A stretch of 64,000 nt of DNA, taken from assembly GCF_040730185.1 (NCBI RefSeq), contig NZ_CP160402.1, positions 2,170,001 to 2,234,000 of the forward strand, written 5' to 3'. Below, in pieces: positions 43,403-52,398 of the stretch. The DNA comes from Streptomyces sp. Je 1-332 (lineage in GTDB: Bacteria; Actinomycetota; Actinomycetes; Streptomycetales; Streptomycetaceae). Each line of letters opens with the position of its first letter. The first letter of the stretch is position 1. The translations under genes and the position numbers were made by a program. Below the pieces are notes generated by a model. The model was not told where the DNA came from and ran no database searches. It was given only the letters and a program-made list of their open reading frames with translations.

Positions 43403-44104
43403 ATGGCGAGGAAGGAAACCGCGGCGGACGCCGCGAACCCCGGGCGGCTCAAGCAGATCGCTCAGACCTACAAGATGACCCGCAGGGCCGATCCGCGGAT
43501 CGGTCTCATCATCGCGGCTGTGGGAATCGTCACCTTTGGTGTCTTCCTCGCGATCGGCTTCTTGATCGGTCACCCGATCTATCTCGGCATTCTCGGCTTT
43601 GTGCTCGCCTTCCTCGCGATGGCGATCGTCTTCGGGCGCAGGGCGGAGCGTGCGGCCTTCGGGCAGATGGAGGGCCAGCCCGGTGCGGCGGCCGCGGTGC
43701 TCGACAAGATCGGCCGCGGCTGGACGACGACTCCGGCGGTGGCGATGAACCGCAGCCAGGACGTCGTGCACCGCACGGTCGGCAAGGCGGGCATCGTGCT
43801 CGTCGCCGAGGGCAACCCGAACCGGGTGAAGAGCCTGCTGGCCGCCGAGAAGAGGCGGATGGCGCGGGTCGTCTCGGACGTCCCGGTCCACGACGTGATC
43901 GTCGGCACCGGCGAGGGCCAGGTCCCGCTGAAGAAGCTGCGTACGACGCTTCTGAAGCTGCCCCGCGTCCTCCAGGGCCCGCAGGTCACGGCGACGAACG
44001 ACCGGCTGCGCGCGATGGGCGACCTGATGAGCAACATGCCGCTGCCGAAGGGTCCGATGCCGAAGGGCATGCGCACGCCTCGCGGTGGCCCGAAGATGCG
44101 GTAA
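43403..44104 (+). CDS. DUF4191 membrane protein
   Basis: A 233-aa conserved actinobacterial protein. Two central hydrophobic helices (IGLIIAAVGIVTFGVFLAIGFLI and IYLGILGFVLAFLAMAIVF) follow a basic N-terminus (LKQIAQTYKMTRRADPR). The cytoplasmic C-terminal part has RAERAAFGQMEGQPGAAAAVLDKI and QDVVHRTVGKAGIVLVAEGNPNRV. Matches DUF4191; function unknown. Always near lipA and glnA in actinobacteria. A 26-bp hairpin follows the stop. Confidence 0.9.
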   Translation: MARKETAADAANPGRLKQIAQTYKMTRRADPRIGLIIAAVGIVTFGVFLAIGFLIGHPIYLGILGFVLAFLAMAIVFGRRAERAAFGQMEGQPGAAAAVLDKIGRGWTTTPAVAMNRSQDVVHRTVGKAGIVLVAEGNPNRVKSLLAAEKRRMARVVSDVPVHDVIVGTGEGQVPLKKLRTTLLKLPRVLQGPQVTATNDRLRAMGDLMSNMPLPKGPMPKGMRTPRGGPKMR

Positions 44105-44119
44105 CTTTCCGCCTCTTTC

Positions 44120-44175
44120 CTACGTATGGCGAAGGCCCCGGAACCGATTGGTTCCGGGGCCTTCGCCGTACGTAG
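44120..44175. terminator. 26-bp hairpin between DUF4191 and RDD genes
   Basis: Arms 44120-44145 and 44150-44175 pair over 26 bp with a single G-U, around a GATT loop (core GAAGGCCCCGGAACC). It serves two convergent genes. Confidence 0.93.
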
Positions 44176-44185
44176 AGCGGGGATC

Positions 44186-44653
44186 TCAGATCCGCACCTG
44201 GACCGCGCGGCCGAGGCGGTCGTGGAGGCCGCGGCCGTCGCGGTCCCAGATCAGGGCCGGGACGGCGACGCAGAGCAGCACGCTGCGGACGAGGACGCGG
44301 ACGAAGCCGAGCCGGCCGCCGCCCTCGGCGATGACGCGCAGCCGGAAGAGGGCCTTGCCGGGGGTGCAGCCGACCGTGCCGACCGTCAGGACGGTCATGA
44401 CGAAGAAGATGCCGAGGGCCCAGTTGCCCATCGCCTGCTGGTCACCGCGAGCGAACAGGCCGTATGCGATGAGCATGCTCACCCCCCAGTCGACGGCGAT
44501 GGCGCCCATCCGCCGTCCGGGCCGCGCGATCGATCCCGGCCCCTCCTCCGGCAGGCCGAGCTGCTCGCCCCGATACCCGAAGTCGACACCCGCGTCCTCT
44601 GCCGCCGCACGAGGGCCGGAGAGCCACGATCCGATTGCTTGCCTGTTGTCCAC
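44186..44653 (-). CDS. RDD-family membrane protein
   Basis: A 155-aa protein with three hydrophobic segments. RPGRRMGAIAVDWGVSMLIAYG provides the R and D of the RDD motif, and VGCTPGKALFRLRVI plus the terminal WDRDGRGLHDRLGRAVQVRI are family hallmarks. The N-terminal ~40 residues are soluble. RDD proteins may act as ion or small-solute transporters; function here is unknown. It diverges from glnA. Confidence 0.9.
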   Translation of the reverse strand: MDNRQAIGSWLSGPRAAAEDAGVDFGYRGEQLGLPEEGPGSIARPGRRMGAIAVDWGVSMLIAYGLFARGDQQAMGNWALGIFFVMTVLTVGTVGCTPGKALFRLRVIAEGGGRLGFVRVLVRSVLLCVAVPALIWDRDGRGLHDRLGRAVQVRI

Positions 44654-44732
44654 CCGTCCACGGTACTGCGCCCGATTTCGTCCGAGGACGTGCGGGGTAG
44701 GGCGAATGACACCTGACTCGAACCCGCCTCGG

Positions 44733-44770
44733 TTAACTTCGGCGAAACAAATGGGTCATGCTTGAGAAAT
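44733..44770 (+). promoter_or_regulatory. GlnR box of glnA
   Basis: Four pentamers at exact 11-bp spacing: TTAAC (44733), GAAAC (44744), GTCAT (44755), GAAAT (44766). This fits the GTnAC-n6-GAAAC repeat bound by GlnR in Streptomyces glnA promoters. It lies 102 bp upstream of the glnA ATG. Confidence 0.88.
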
Positions 44771-44871
44771 CCCCCGTCCCTATGGTCGGGTCCCAGCGTG
44801 TGCCACCGCACTGGCCGCACAACGAGCTGCAACCCCGTCCCCGCCTGGGGGTCGGGAGTAGGAGGAGTTGG

Positions 44872-46281
44872 ATGTTCCAGAACGCCGACGACGCAAAGAA
44901 GTTCATCGCGGACGAGGACGTGAAGTTCGTAGATGTCCGGTTCTGCGACCTGCCCGGAGTGATGCAGCACTTCACGATCCCGGCAGCGGCGTTCGACCCG
45001 AACGAGGAGCTCGCCTTCGACGGTTCGTCGATCCGCGGCTTCCAGGCCATCCACGAGTCCGACATGGCGCTGCGCGCGGACCTGTCGACCGCCCGGGTCG
45101 ACCCCTTCCGCCGCGACAAGACCATCAACATCAACTTCTTCATCCACGACCCGATCACGGGCGAGCAGTACAGCCGTGACCCGCGCAACATCGCCAAGAA
45201 GGCCGAGGCCTACCTCGCGTCGACCGGCATCGCGGACACCGCGTACTTCGGTCCCGAGGCCGAGTTCTACGTCTTCGACAACGTCCGCTTCCAGACGTCG
45301 GCGAACGAGAGCTTCTACCACATCGACTCCGAGGCAGGCGCCTGGAACACCGGTGCGGTCGAGAACAACCGTGGCTACAAGGTCCGCTACAAGGGCGGCT
45401 ACTTCCCGGCCCCGCCGGTCGACCACTTCGCGGACCTCCGCGCGGAGATCTCCCTGGAGCTGGACAAGAACGGCCTCCAGGTCGAGCGCCAGCACCACGA
45501 GGTCGGCACGGCCGGCCAGGCGGAGATCAACTACAAGTTCAACACGCTGCTGGCCGCTGCCGACGACCTGATGCTCTTCAAGTACATCGTGAAGAACGTC
45601 GCCTGGCGCAACCAGAAGACCGCGACCTTCATGCCGAAGCCGATCTTCGGTGACAACGGCTCGGGCATGCACGTGCACCAGTCGCTGTGGGCCAACGGCG
45701 ACCCGCTCTTCTACGACGAGCAGGGCTACGCGGGCCTCTCCGACACCGCCCGCTACTACATCGGCGGCATCCTCAAGCACGCCCCGTCGCTGCTCGCCTT
45801 CACCAACCCGACGGTGAACTCGTACCACCGCCTGGTCCCGGGCTTCGAGGCGCCGGTCAACATGGTGTACTCGCAGCGCAACCGCTCGGCGGCCATGCGT
45901 ATCCCGATCACGGGCTCGAACCCGAAGGCCAAGCGCGTCGAGTTCCGCGCGCCGGACCCGTCCTCGAACCCGTACCTCGCGTTCTCGGCGCTCCTGATGG
46001 CCGGCCTGGACGGCGTCAAGAACAAGATCGAGCCGCCGGAGCCGATCGACAAGGACCTCTACGAGCTCGCCCCCGAGGAGCACGCGGGCGTCGCCCAGGT
46101 CCCGACCTCCCTCCCGGCCGTCCTCGACGCCCTCGAGGCGGACCACGAGTACCTCCTGGCCGGCGGCGTCTTCACCGCCGACCTGATCGAGACGTGGATC
46201 GACTACAAGCGCACGAACGAAATCGCCCCGATCCAGCTGCGCCCGCACCCGCACGAGTTCGAGCTGTACTTCGACATCTAA
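44872..46281 (+). CDS. glnA: Glutamine synthetase type I
   Basis: Dodecameric glutamine synthetase joining ammonia and glutamate, 469 aa. [17 protein letters not shown] and the [11 protein letters not shown] and [10 protein letters not shown] segments are catalytic, and NRSAAMRIP binds substrate. The adenylylation tyrosine is Y397 in [10 protein letters not shown], so activity is expected to be covalently controlled by GlnE. ATG 44872 follows AGGAGG. Transcription is predicted to be controlled by GlnR through the box upstream. A terminator follows. Confidence 0.98.
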   Translation: MFQNADDAKKFIADEDVKFVDVRFCDLPGVMQHFTIPAAAFDPNEELAFDGSSIRGFQAIHESDMALRADLSTARVDPFRRDKTININFFIHDPITGEQYSRDPRNIAKKAEAYLASTGIADTAYFGPEAEFYVFDNVRFQTSANESFYHIDSEAGAWNTGAVENNRGYKVRYKGGYFPAPPVDHFADLRAEISLELDKNGLQVERQHHEVGTAGQAEINYKFNTLLAAADDLMLFKYIVKNVAWRNQKTATFMPKPIFGDNGSGMHVHQSLWANGDPLFYDEQGYAGLSDTARYYIGGILKHAPSLLAFTNPTVNSYHRLVPGFEAPVNMVYSQRNRSAAMRIPITGSNPKAKRVEFRAPDPSSNPYLAFSALLMAGLDGVKNKIEPPEPIDKDLYELAPEEHAGVAQVPTSLPAVLDALEADHEYLLAGGVFTADLIETWIDYKRTNEIAPIQLRPHPHEFELYFDI

Positions 46282-46296
46282 ATCGCGGAATCCGCA

Positions 46297-46333
46297 CGAA
46301 GGCCGCCGCCCCGCTCCAGGGTGGCGGCCTTCG
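46297..46333 (+). terminator. glnA terminator
   Basis: CGAAGGCCGCC pairs with GGCGGCCTTCG over 11 bp with a ~15-nt loop; starts 16 nt after the stop. Confidence 0.85.
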
Positions 46334-46344
46334 GCGTGACCGGG

Positions 46345-47307
46345 CTACGCCTCGAGCGGTTCGGGAATCCGCCAGACGATCTTGAACCGGTCCGAGCCCG
46401 GCGGGCCGACGGGGCGCACAGGGCTGATCTGTTGGACCAGGTAGCCGAAAATCATGTTCTGAGCCTCTTCTGAGACCTCGTCCCAGGTGGCGGGGGTCAC
46501 GATCATCACCTCGCGCATCAGGCTCGGATCGGACTCGTTTTCCAACATCTCGGCCCTGTCGTCCCGGTCCATCGTGGTGTCGGCGCGCATCGCGCGGATC
46601 GACTCCGCGAGGAGGTTCGGCTCACGGTTCAGGCGCCGGAGGATCGCCTGGCAGCCGTACTGGAAGGCCGCTTGCGCCTCCAATGCCTCCCTGTCAGGGT
46701 TGCGATAGCCATACGGTGAGCCCTCGTCCGCCCCGACGTAGTCGCCCTTCAGCAGGTGCAGCAGAACCCGTAGTGCGTGTTCGGCCCCCTGCTCCTCGAT
46801 GAGCCGCAGCATCCCGTGGACCCAGTCATCCTCCGAGACCAGCGGTTCGTGCGGTGCGGCCAGCGAGGGGTGGATCTCGATGGCGCTGAAGGGGTTGATC
46901 AGCATTCCCATGACCAGTTCCGGAGTCCACTGGCCGTCCTCGCCTCCCCAGCCTCCGTTGAGCAGTTCCTGGAACGACTTCAGAGCTCCGGACTCCCCTT
47001 CGCCGATCGCCCGCCACAGCGGCAGGAACCTGGCTGTCTCCGACTGCTCATCGCGAGCAGGACTGCACTGGCCCGCCAGCACCAGGACGATGTCGTGAAC
47101 GGTCTCCCAGCGCGGCACGCGTAACCCGTTGACCGCGGAGCGAACGGTCTCATGACTCGCGGCCGACAACCGGTCCTCCCTGCGACCGATCAGTTCGCTC
47201 ACTTTCCGGAAGCTCAACCGGCCGGAGGCCCGGTGCAGTTCCTGCAGGGCTTCGGTCAGTTCCTTCTGAAGGCCGGAAGGTTGAGGAGTGGTGGCGGAAG
47301 CGGGCAA
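46345..47307 (-). CDS. Helix-turn-helix protein of an accessory patch, function unknown
   Basis: A 320-aa protein. The N-terminal ~75 residues (LQELHRASGRLSFRKVSELIG, then HETVRSAVNGLRVPRWETVHDIVLVLAGQ) match the HTH domain that heads many actinobacterial signalling or NTPase proteins (pattern LPRWETV). The remaining ~245 residues are helical and acidic, with no P-loop or nuclease motif. Third-position base use is visibly less G/C-biased than in glnA next door. It diverges from the 473-aa Cys-rich gene, sharing a 179-bp promoter region, so the two may function together. Role unknown. Confidence 0.7.
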   Translation of the reverse strand: MPASATTPQPSGLQKELTEALQELHRASGRLSFRKVSELIGRREDRLSAASHETVRSAVNGLRVPRWETVHDIVLVLAGQCSPARDEQSETARFLPLWRAIGEGESGALKSFQELLNGGWGGEDGQWTPELVMGMLINPFSAIEIHPSLAAPHEPLVSEDDWVHGMLRLIEEQGAEHALRVLLHLLKGDYVGADEGSPYGYRNPDREALEAQAAFQYGCQAILRRLNREPNLLAESIRAMRADTTMDRDDRAEMLENESDPSLMREVMIVTPATWDEVSEEAQNMIFGYLVQQISPVRPVGPPGSDRFKIVWRIPEPLEA

Positions 47308-47486
47308 CGGAATTCCTCCGGCTCGAGTGTCAAGTTCCGCCCATACGGTAGAAGTTGCAGGCCAGGGCTGAGACAGGATTCGTCAAGTTGCCCGTCCCGC
47401 CCGCCAAACCGTGACTCGCGGCCGGCCTGTGGCGTGAGCATGGAGATGGCGCCGACAGAGCGCCTTCGCCCAAGGAGCCGCCGAAC

Positions 47487-48908
47487 ATGCACATCCCTTC
47501 CTATGCCCATGACACGATCCGTGCCGCCGTGCTACCAGGCATGCCCACATCCCGGCAGGCGGGCGGCCTGGAGTGCCGCCTGTGCGGGAGGTCCTTCGGA
47601 GAGGACCTTGCCGCCATACCCCTCGGGCCGACGCCGACATCCGGCCTGTTCGGATGCCGCCCGTGCCTGGCCCGGTTGGTCACCCGGGCACGAAGAACTC
47701 GGGACGCCGCGTTGGCGCAGGACGCCGAGCGGGCCCGCGCGGAGTCCGCGGCCTGGTTGCCGATGCGTGAGGGCCATCTTGCCCGGCTGAACCGTGTACG
47801 CGCAGCCGCTGAGGCCGTGGCGGGGGTGGCCGGAGAAGAGGACACCGAGGCTCTCCGCGTCGCCTGGCTGCTCATCTCGCTGGAGTCGGCGTACGCCTGG
47901 ATCCCGGAAGCGCCGGAGCCACCCGCTTCCGCGGACCCTGCTGATATGGAGCTGAAGGACGAGGCATTCCGGGTCGACCTGGCCATGATTACCGCGCGGG
48001 AGACGGTGGCGGAACGGCTGGCCTACCACCTGATCAATGAGGCGCAGCCCGAGGACCCGGAGATGTGCGGGGAGTTGGAATGTGCCGACGACTGTTCAGG
48101 GCGCCATGATTCCACGCACATCGACTGCGGTCCTGACGCCGTCTTCGACGATCTGGCGGAGCACGGAGTCACCGTGGACCCACCGGAACCCGAACCTCTG
48201 TCACCACGTCTTGCCGCCCTCTTGGGGAAGGAGGCGGCCGAGGAGAAGACCCCACCGCTCCCGGGCATCGAGGAGCACGCGCCGGCGGTCCTTGCGCACT
48301 TCGGTATCACCGTGGACGACACAGATGCCTTGGTAAGCGCGGCGGCTGTCGGCCTGGTCGCCGACGCCTGGCGTGAGGGGCCGCTGGCCGAGATCCGCGA
48401 GGCGACCGACGAACCCGGCGACGGGGAGATTTTCGCGCAGAGCGTCGATCTGTATCGCAGGGCCCATGCCGCTCTTACAGCCGCGCGGGACGAGGGGCCC
48501 GAATCGCTGCTCGCGTTTGTGGGGGTCGCCTCGGACCTGGACCTCCCCTGGGCCGGAGGTTCGCGCTTCATACTGCGGATGGCTCCGTCGGAGTTCGTGG
48601 AGGAGTTGGTCCGGCAGGTCGACGACCGGACATGGTTCACCGCGGAGGTGATGCGCGAGCAAGGCTGGCACGCCGCGCTGCTGCACAGGGCGGCTTCGGC
48701 CACCTTCAAGGCGCTCCATCACTTCGGTATGCCAGGCTGGCCCGGTGCCGTCGCCACGGCGATGGAGCGAATCGCCGTGCGGGACCGCTCGGGGGCGCCT
48801 GAGTCGCTCGCGGACCTCGCGGTGGTGGAGGCCGCTTTACTCGAGGCACCTGACCGGCTCGGGGTGGACGCCCTCGACTGGATCTCTCGCCAGGCTCTGT
48901 TCGGGTAG
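47487..48908 (+). CDS. Cys-rich helical protein of unknown function
   Basis: A 473-aa soluble acidic protein that I do not recognise. An N-terminal zinc-ribbon-like element has C30-x2-C33 and C57-x2-C60 (ECRLCGRSF and FGCRPC). A second cysteine cluster is C194, C199, C203, C214 (CGELECADDCSG), interspersed with His. Between and after are long helices; the C-terminal ~200 residues look like a helical repeat. No enzymatic motif is seen. It is followed 7 bp later by a small membrane protein gene, an apparent operon, and it diverges from the HTH gene. Probably acquired in this lineage. Confidence 0.7.
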   Translation: MHIPSYAHDTIRAAVLPGMPTSRQAGGLECRLCGRSFGEDLAAIPLGPTPTSGLFGCRPCLARLVTRARRTRDAALAQDAERARAESAAWLPMREGHLARLNRVRAAAEAVAGVAGEEDTEALRVAWLLISLESAYAWIPEAPEPPASADPADMELKDEAFRVDLAMITARETVAERLAYHLINEAQPEDPEMCGELECADDCSGRHDSTHIDCGPDAVFDDLAEHGVTVDPPEPEPLSPRLAALLGKEAAEEKTPPLPGIEEHAPAVLAHFGITVDDTDALVSAAAVGLVADAWREGPLAEIREATDEPGDGEIFAQSVDLYRRAHAALTAARDEGPESLLAFVGVASDLDLPWAGGSRFILRMAPSEFVEELVRQVDDRTWFTAEVMREQGWHAALLHRAASATFKALHHFGMPGWPGAVATAMERIAVRDRSGAPESLADLAVVEAALLEAPDRLGVDALDWISRQALFG

Positions 48909-48915
48909 CGGGCCC

Positions 48916-49197
48916 ATGAGTTGGGACAACCTCAGCCTGATCATCCTTGCCGCTTTCGGTTGCCTCACACTCGTACTGGCACAAGTAGGCGAGGTGCTGT
49001 CAAAGCTTCCTGAGATCATTCGCGCTTGGCGGCAAGTCCGCGACGAGCTGCACCATCCGACTGATCACGACTACCGGGAGACCTCGCAGGAGCTCGATCG
49101 AGGTGGCGGAGACGGTCCCGCAGCAGCACCTTCCATTGATGCGCCCTGCGGGTGTGAAACTCACGGAGAGCCGTCTACGCGGAGTATCAATGAGTGA
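48916..49197 (+). CDS. Small single-span membrane protein
   Basis: A 93-aa protein beginning with a hydrophobic helix (LSLIILAAFGCLTLVLAQVGEVL) after a few residues, then a short amphipathic region (KLPEIIRAWRQVRDELHH) and a hydrophilic tail. Predicted type II or III single-pass protein with a cytosolic tail. ATG 48916 is 7 bp after the preceding stop, implying cotranscription with the Cys-rich gene. No family recognised. Confidence 0.65.
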   Translation: MSWDNLSLIILAAFGCLTLVLAQVGEVLSKLPEIIRAWRQVRDELHHPTDHDYRETSQELDRGGGDGPAAAPSIDAPCGCETHGEPSTRSINE

Positions 49198-49313
49198 CAC
49201 CCAATACCCTTCGCACGTTCTCCGGTACAGGTCAGACGTTGACAGCGGCTAGTGTCTCTTTCGTCTTTCTGCCCCCCCCTCACGATCAGCCCCTGCCTAG
49301 GTGAGCACCCCAC

Positions 49314-50081
49314 ATGAGCGAAAAAGTGACATTCCCGAGCGTCGTCGGGCCCGCGCTGGCCGGAGCCATTGACCTGCCGGAGGGCGAGGTCCGAGGGTGG
49401 GGGCTTTTCGCGCATGGGTTCACTCTGGGCAAGGGGTCGCCTGCCGCCTCGCGGGTCAGCAAGCAGCTGGCGCGTGAGGGGATCGGTATGTTGCGCTTCG
49501 ACAATCTTGGGATCGGGGACTCCGAGGGCGACTGGGGGGACGGTTCCTTCACCGTCAAGGTGCAGGACACCGTCCGTGCCGCGGCCTTCATGGCGGAGCG
49601 AGGGACTCCGGTGGACTTGCTGGTGGGGCACTCGTGGGGAGGCGCCGCCGCCATCGCGGCCGCGAGCGAGATCGACGGCCTGCGCGCGCTGGCCACGATC
49701 GCGGCGCCGGTCGACCCCAGTCATGTCGAGCGGCAGTACGACTCGGTCCTGGATCGCGTCCTCAGTGACGGGGCGCACGAGTGGTTCGTCGGCGGCAGGA
49801 CCCTGGTTCTCAAGCGCGCCTTCGTCGAGGACGTGCGCCGGGCTCATCTGCGCGACCGGATCGGCGAGGTGGACCTCCCGCTCCTCGTGGCGCACTCGCC
49901 CACCGACTCCACCGTCGACATCTCCAACGCCGCGGAGATCTTCCAGGAGGCACGGCACCCGCGCAGCTTCATCTCGCTCGAAGGCGCGGACCACCTGCTG
50001 ACCGCACGAGGGCAGGCGCAACGGGCCGCTCACATCATCAGCGCGTGGGCCGACCAGTACCTTGACGAGCCGCGGCCCTGA
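49314..50081 (+). CDS. Alpha/beta hydrolase
   Basis: A 255-aa alpha/beta-fold hydrolase. Nucleophile elbow GHSWGG (LLVGHSWGGAAAI), HGF oxyanion region (LFAHGFTLGKGS), acid Asp in LLVAHSPTDSTV, and catalytic His in LEGADHLLT. LRFDNLGIGDSEGDWGDGSFT is typical of the group often fused or linked to OsmC proteins; no OsmC gene is present. Substrate unknown. Confidence 0.88.
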   Translation: MSEKVTFPSVVGPALAGAIDLPEGEVRGWGLFAHGFTLGKGSPAASRVSKQLAREGIGMLRFDNLGIGDSEGDWGDGSFTVKVQDTVRAAAFMAERGTPVDLLVGHSWGGAAAIAAASEIDGLRALATIAAPVDPSHVERQYDSVLDRVLSDGAHEWFVGGRTLVLKRAFVEDVRRAHLRDRIGEVDLPLLVAHSPTDSTVDISNAAEIFQEARHPRSFISLEGADHLLTARGQAQRAAHIISAWADQYLDEPRP

Positions 50082-50109
50082 GAAGCGGCATCCGGGGTGG
50101 AGGCGTGGC

Positions 50110-50928
50110 TCAGTCGTCGATCGCGTACTCGGTGAACTGGCCGCAGGTGCGGAAGCCGAGGCGGTGGTAGACCGGCTCGCCCTCAGGCGATGCCTGTAGG
50201 GCCGCTGTCCCGTAGCCCTCCGCTTGTGCGGTGTGGAGCGTGGCGCGTGTCATGGCGGCCCCGTAACCCCTCCGTCGGTGCGTCGCGCGGGTGGAGATGT
50301 TGAAGATGCCTGCCACGCCCGCGTGGAAGAAGACCTCCGCCGTGCAGACCGGCAGGCCGTCCTCGTAGCCGACCAGGTAGTGGGCCGGGCAGTCGACGGC
50401 GAGGGCCGGTTCCGCTGCCAGGTCGAAGAAGCGGTGGACCGTGGGGGCCGGCGGGTCCCAGTTCGCGGCCAGTACGGTGGCGTAGTCGGCGAGTTGCTCC
50501 CGACCGGTCACCCGGCGGATGTCCAGACCGTCGGTCCGTGGTGGCCGCGGCAGCGTGCCGCTCAGGTCCTTCCACATCCCCGTCTCGGTCTCCGAAGCCT
50601 TGGCCCCGGCCGCCTCCAGGAGAGCGCCCAGATTCGTCGGTACCGAAGCCGGCCCCACCCACCAGGAGAAGGGGCGGCCGGTAGCGGTCAGTTTCCGGAC
50701 GGTCTCGCACACGCGCCCCGCAGCGGTGTCCTCCGTGAAGCGCGCCGCCGCGACGATGTTGAACGTATCGTCGTCCAGCCCGCTGTCGGCCACCAGGAGA
50801 TCGTCGGCCTCGCTGACCACCGCGTCCGCCAGATGCCGGTGGAGGTGGCAGGCGTGCTCCGCCAGGTTCTGCTCGATCCTGACCGTCAGGTCGGCCTCGT
50901 CGGTGATCGGCGGGTGCGGTGGCTTCAT
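50110..50928 (-). CDS. GNAT-family N-acetyltransferase
   Basis: A 272-aa protein with a C-terminal GNAT fold: [31 protein letters not shown] is the CoA loop, then [21 protein letters not shown]. The N-terminal ~130 residues are a second, non-CoA-binding domain, so the protein is GNAT-duplicated or fused. It is predicted to acetylate a small molecule or protein; substrate unknown. It diverges from the HEAT-repeat gene. Confidence 0.88.
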   Translation of the reverse strand: MKPPHPPITDEADLTVRIEQNLAEHACHLHRHLADAVVSEADDLLVADSGLDDDTFNIVAAARFTEDTAAGRVCETVRKLTATGRPFSWWVGPASVPTNLGALLEAAGAKASETETGMWKDLSGTLPRPPRTDGLDIRRVTGREQLADYATVLAANWDPPAPTVHRFFDLAAEPALAVDCPAHYLVGYEDGLPVCTAEVFFHAGVAGIFNISTRATHRRRGYGAAMTRATLHTAQAEGYGTAALQASPEGEPVYHRLGFRTCGQFTEYAIDD

Positions 50929-51078
50929 AGGGATTCATTTCAGCATTCCGGGTGCAGAGCGTCAGCCGGACTAGGGGGTGGGCGCCTTGGATCGCCCAGG
51001 GAAATATCGGGCGACCGCGACGGGTGCCGCAGCCTACGATCGCCGTCTCGGGGGCGGGGCGAGTGGAGGCAGGTGACG

Positions 51079-52368
51079 ATGAGCTGGTTCGACGGGGCTA
51101 GGCAGGCCGAGCTTCGACGGGTTGTCCGTGGAGCCCCCTTGCGGGATGTGTTTGATGTCTTGGAGCCATCCGCCTGGATCGCGTTTGATGTCGACGTCCG
51201 CGACATGTACGCGCGGTGGGACGAGTTGGAGCCCGGCGAGAGCCGGACCGCCCTCGATCTGTGCGCCTGCGACGGCCGGGTGCGCGAGGCCGCGCTGCTA
51301 CGGGTCGCGGCATATCCGGTGCTCCTGCCGCTGGTCGTCCTCCGCTGTGCCGACTGGGCCGCGCCCGTGCGGGAGAGGGCGCGGGGCGTCATGCGTGAGG
51401 AGCTGCCCCGGCTCGGTGCCGCGGAGCTGGCCGCACTCGCGCCCATGGTGCTGCGGGTGGGGCGCCGGGACCGTGGGGTCTTCGGTGTCGGGCTGTTGCG
51501 GGAGGCCCTGAGCGGGGCGCCGGGCCGCGCACGGCTCGTACCGCTGCTCGGCCACGGAGATCTCACGGTACGCCGCTTCGCTCATCGCATCGCCGTCGAC
51601 GAGCACGTCCTGCCGGCCGCGGAGTTGGCCCGTACCGCCGCCCTCGACAGCGATGTCGTCGTCCAGAACCTCTGCGCCGACGCCGCGCTCGCGGGCATGA
51701 GCGTGAGCGTGGACGAGCGGCTGGATGAGCGTGCGTACGACGATGTCGTCTCGCCCTTGCTCGCGGCGCGCAGCCCCCGTGTCCGGTCCGCCGGGGTCAC
51801 CGCTCTGCGGCGTGTCGGACGGGCGCGGGAGGCCCGGTCGTATCTCGTCGATCGTTCGGCGCTCGTGCGGGCCTGCGCCCGTTACGTGCTGAAGCAGGCC
51901 GGGGTCGATCCGTTGCCGCTCTACCGGGAGTGGTGTGCCGAGCCCGGTGACCCGGCTCTGCCACCCGGTGCGGCCGTCGGCCTCGGCGAGTGTGGTGATC
52001 GTGCGGACGGCGCGTTGCTGCTGCCGCTCCTGGGGCATCCGGTGGCTGCGGTCCGTGCGCGTGCGGTGGCCGGGTTGCGGGTGCTCGACGTCGCGGCCAC
52101 CGAGCGATTGCGGTCGCTCCTGGACGATCCCGCTTCCGGCGTCGTCCGCGAGGCCTGCTCGGCGCTTCTGCCCTCCGCTCGGCAGCTGCCCACCGAGTGG
52201 TTGATGGCGCGTGTCGGGCCCGAGCTGCCCCGACCCACCCGCGTCGCCGCCTTCCGTATGCTCTGCGCACAAGGTGGTTCCGGTCAACTCCGCGCGGCGC
52301 GCGCCCTGTTGGAGGATGTCGACACCAAGCTCCGGTTCCGGGCCGAGCAGGTCGTCCGGGGCCGCTGA
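51079..52368 (+). CDS. HEAT-repeat protein
   Basis: A 429-aa helical repeat protein with PBS/HEAT-like units (e.g., LPLLGHPVAAVRARAVAGLRVLD; LLDDPASGVVREACSALLPSA; LVDRSALVRACARYVLKQAG). Such repeats mediate protein contacts; no catalytic motif. ATG 51079 is set by GGAGG 9 nt upstream; GTG 51073 is too close to it. It is 30 bp from the convergent ABC ATPase gene. Function unknown. Confidence 0.85.
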   Translation: MSWFDGARQAELRRVVRGAPLRDVFDVLEPSAWIAFDVDVRDMYARWDELEPGESRTALDLCACDGRVREAALLRVAAYPVLLPLVVLRCADWAAPVRERARGVMREELPRLGAAELAALAPMVLRVGRRDRGVFGVGLLREALSGAPGRARLVPLLGHGDLTVRRFAHRIAVDEHVLPAAELARTAALDSDVVVQNLCADAALAGMSVSVDERLDERAYDDVVSPLLAARSPRVRSAGVTALRRVGRAREARSYLVDRSALVRACARYVLKQAGVDPLPLYREWCAEPGDPALPPGAAVGLGECGDRADGALLLPLLGHPVAAVRARAVAGLRVLDVAATERLRSLLDDPASGVVREACSALLPSARQLPTEWLMARVGPELPRPTRVAAFRMLCAQGGSGQLRAARALLEDVDTKLRFRAEQVVRGR

Positions 52369-52398
52369 CACGGGGCGACGGAGACCGCGGCGGACGGC

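Noticed and set aside
46345..47307. A defence-system NTPase for the HTH protein
   Set aside because: The HTH head type often precedes NACHT or AAA domains, but no Walker A or B motif is present here.
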